From the NCBI GenBank assembly GCA_050084985.1, contig JBITNC010000001.1, positions 187,860,001 through 187,924,000 of the forward strand: a stretch of 64,000 bases of DNA, written 5' to 3'. The DNA is from Nageia nagi. Its lineage: Eukaryota; Pinophyta. Position 1 is the first letter of the stretch; each line of letters starts with the position of its first letter. Both the position numbers and the translations under genes were made by a program. The notes under the pieces are model-generated. The model was not told the DNA's origin and did not search any database. It was given only the letters and a program-made list of their open reading frames with translations. This document shows positions 63,111 through 64,000 of this stretch, piece after piece.

Positions 63111-64000
63111 TTTTTGTAGTTGTGTTTTGATACATTTTGTAATTTTACATTGCCCTTATTAATATGGAATGTTGCATTTCTGGTTCTTAACATCCTGTTT
63201 GATGTCAATTTTACATTTTCTTGCAGATGTTGATGAAATGTGTCTGTTAAAATATGGTGATGTAAAAGAAAAACTTATGCTGTAATAAAAAAATTTCTGC
63301 TTTTTTTTGCTAAGTTTTTACTGATTCCAAAAATTTTCCAAATCAAAAACTAGCCGACTTCTTCCATAGTCCGAGTATTATAACTGTGGTCTCAATTACC
63401 TAGGGAGAGTTGATCTCATCTACCTAGGCAGAGTATACACAAAAATGACCTAATAGAGTATTATTTGCCCCTTGAAATTCCATTTCCTAAAACTTGACTA
63501 CAATGAAATTCAGTCTCCTTAGACTCAAAGAGATGTGCATGGAAACTATGAGAATTGCAGGAACCTAAATAGCTATTGAAACTTTAAATGCCTCAAATTC
63601 CTATTTTAGGGCCCCAGATTTGGACCTTTTGGCTGCACTGCTCAAATTAAGCTAGATATGAAGCACAGATTGTTGAGGTGGACCTGAAGGTTTTCATATA
63701 ACTATATTTGACTTGCTATCTAATCTGGGTTCTTTTTTGAATAAAACTATACATTTTACGATTCAACTTGGACTTGAGCATCTTAATAACTCAAGAATAA
63801 GAATATTCAACCAAGAGAGCTTCAACATCCATTTAAAAAGCTTTTGTGTTTTTTTAACTTTTGAAGATAAGTTTTCACATAGATGAATATCCTGCATCAA
63901 GTTTTCAAACAACAAGAAGTCACAGGCAAAACATTGTATGATTTAACTTGCCCTTGAGTATCTTATTGACTCATAAATTGAGATGAATAATACAATTATA
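63111..64000. other. intron sequence, nothing recognised
   Basis: No upstream OSCA exon is visible here on the minus strand. No repeats or element ends were seen. Confidence 0.5.

Noticed and set aside
62400-64000. Search for the preceding OSCA exon (LRSYL..L.WMP, HAGLDS pattern)
   Set aside because: No match on the minus strand; the exon lies right of the window.

Overview
This window reads as nuclear DNA from a seed plant with a very large genome, most likely a conifer. It is AT-rich. One multi-exon plant gene is stretched over more than 60 kb, and its introns are filled with old, broken, nested retroelements. There is no sign of bacterial gene organisation.

The only gene that looks intact is on the minus strand. 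It is an OSCA1/CSC1-type osmosensitive cation channel (the plant family with PHM7_cyt and RSN1_7TM domains). Eight internal exons are recognisable at 62261-62396, 60837-60938, 60201-60320, 59926-60006, 29786-30126, 21357-21602, 15681-16005 and 502-735. They total 1,585 nt (about 528 codons). All are open, joined in compatible phase and flanked by GT/AG. The N-terminal exons lie beyond the right edge and the C-terminal exon beyond the left edge. The introns are 1322, 516, 194, 29799, 8183, 5351 and 14945 bp.

The intron contents, left to right, are as follows. The 14.9-kb intron holds a LINE EN-RT relic (minus, 2.0-4.3 kb), a retroelement unit here called EL1 (5.6-9.7 kb), a possible relative EL6 (11.1-11.9 kb), a threefold tandem repeat (13.3-13.9 kb) and a MULE-like MITE with 8-10 bp target duplication that contains a complete tRNA-Gln(CUG)-like sequence. 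The 5.35-kb intron holds a decayed Ty1/copia RT-RNase H stretch and tandem duplications of 186 and 230 bp. The 8.2-kb intron is almost entirely one 7.4-kb unit, EL2. The 29.8-kb intron holds EL4 (2.9 kb), a LINE ORF1 relic, EL5, a minus-strand LTR retroelement without visible pol, pieces of a Ty3/gypsy RT, and a Ty1/copia element (LTRs at 44.6 and 57.4 kb) into which EL3 (7.2 kb) inserted.

The most interesting content is the EL family. EL2, EL3 and EL4 each start TGTTG, end CAACA and have 5-bp target duplications (perfect for EL3 and 4/5 for the others). None shows an LTR pair. Each has a 5' palindrome or subterminal hairpin, a long leader full of GGCGC-capped hairpin units, an internal TATA box, an ORF, then a shared 3' module (a GGGCAACACTTG-like box, a TATA box, and a U5-like tract with a covarying hairpin). 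I read them as solo LTRs, or as a new single-unit element type, that carry a protein gene within the LTR/U3. EL2 and EL3 carry homologous but broken copies of a protein of about 1,000-1,150 codons that I cannot assign to any family. EL4 carries a different small ORF, and EL1 has none. This is the best candidate for an undescribed system in the window.
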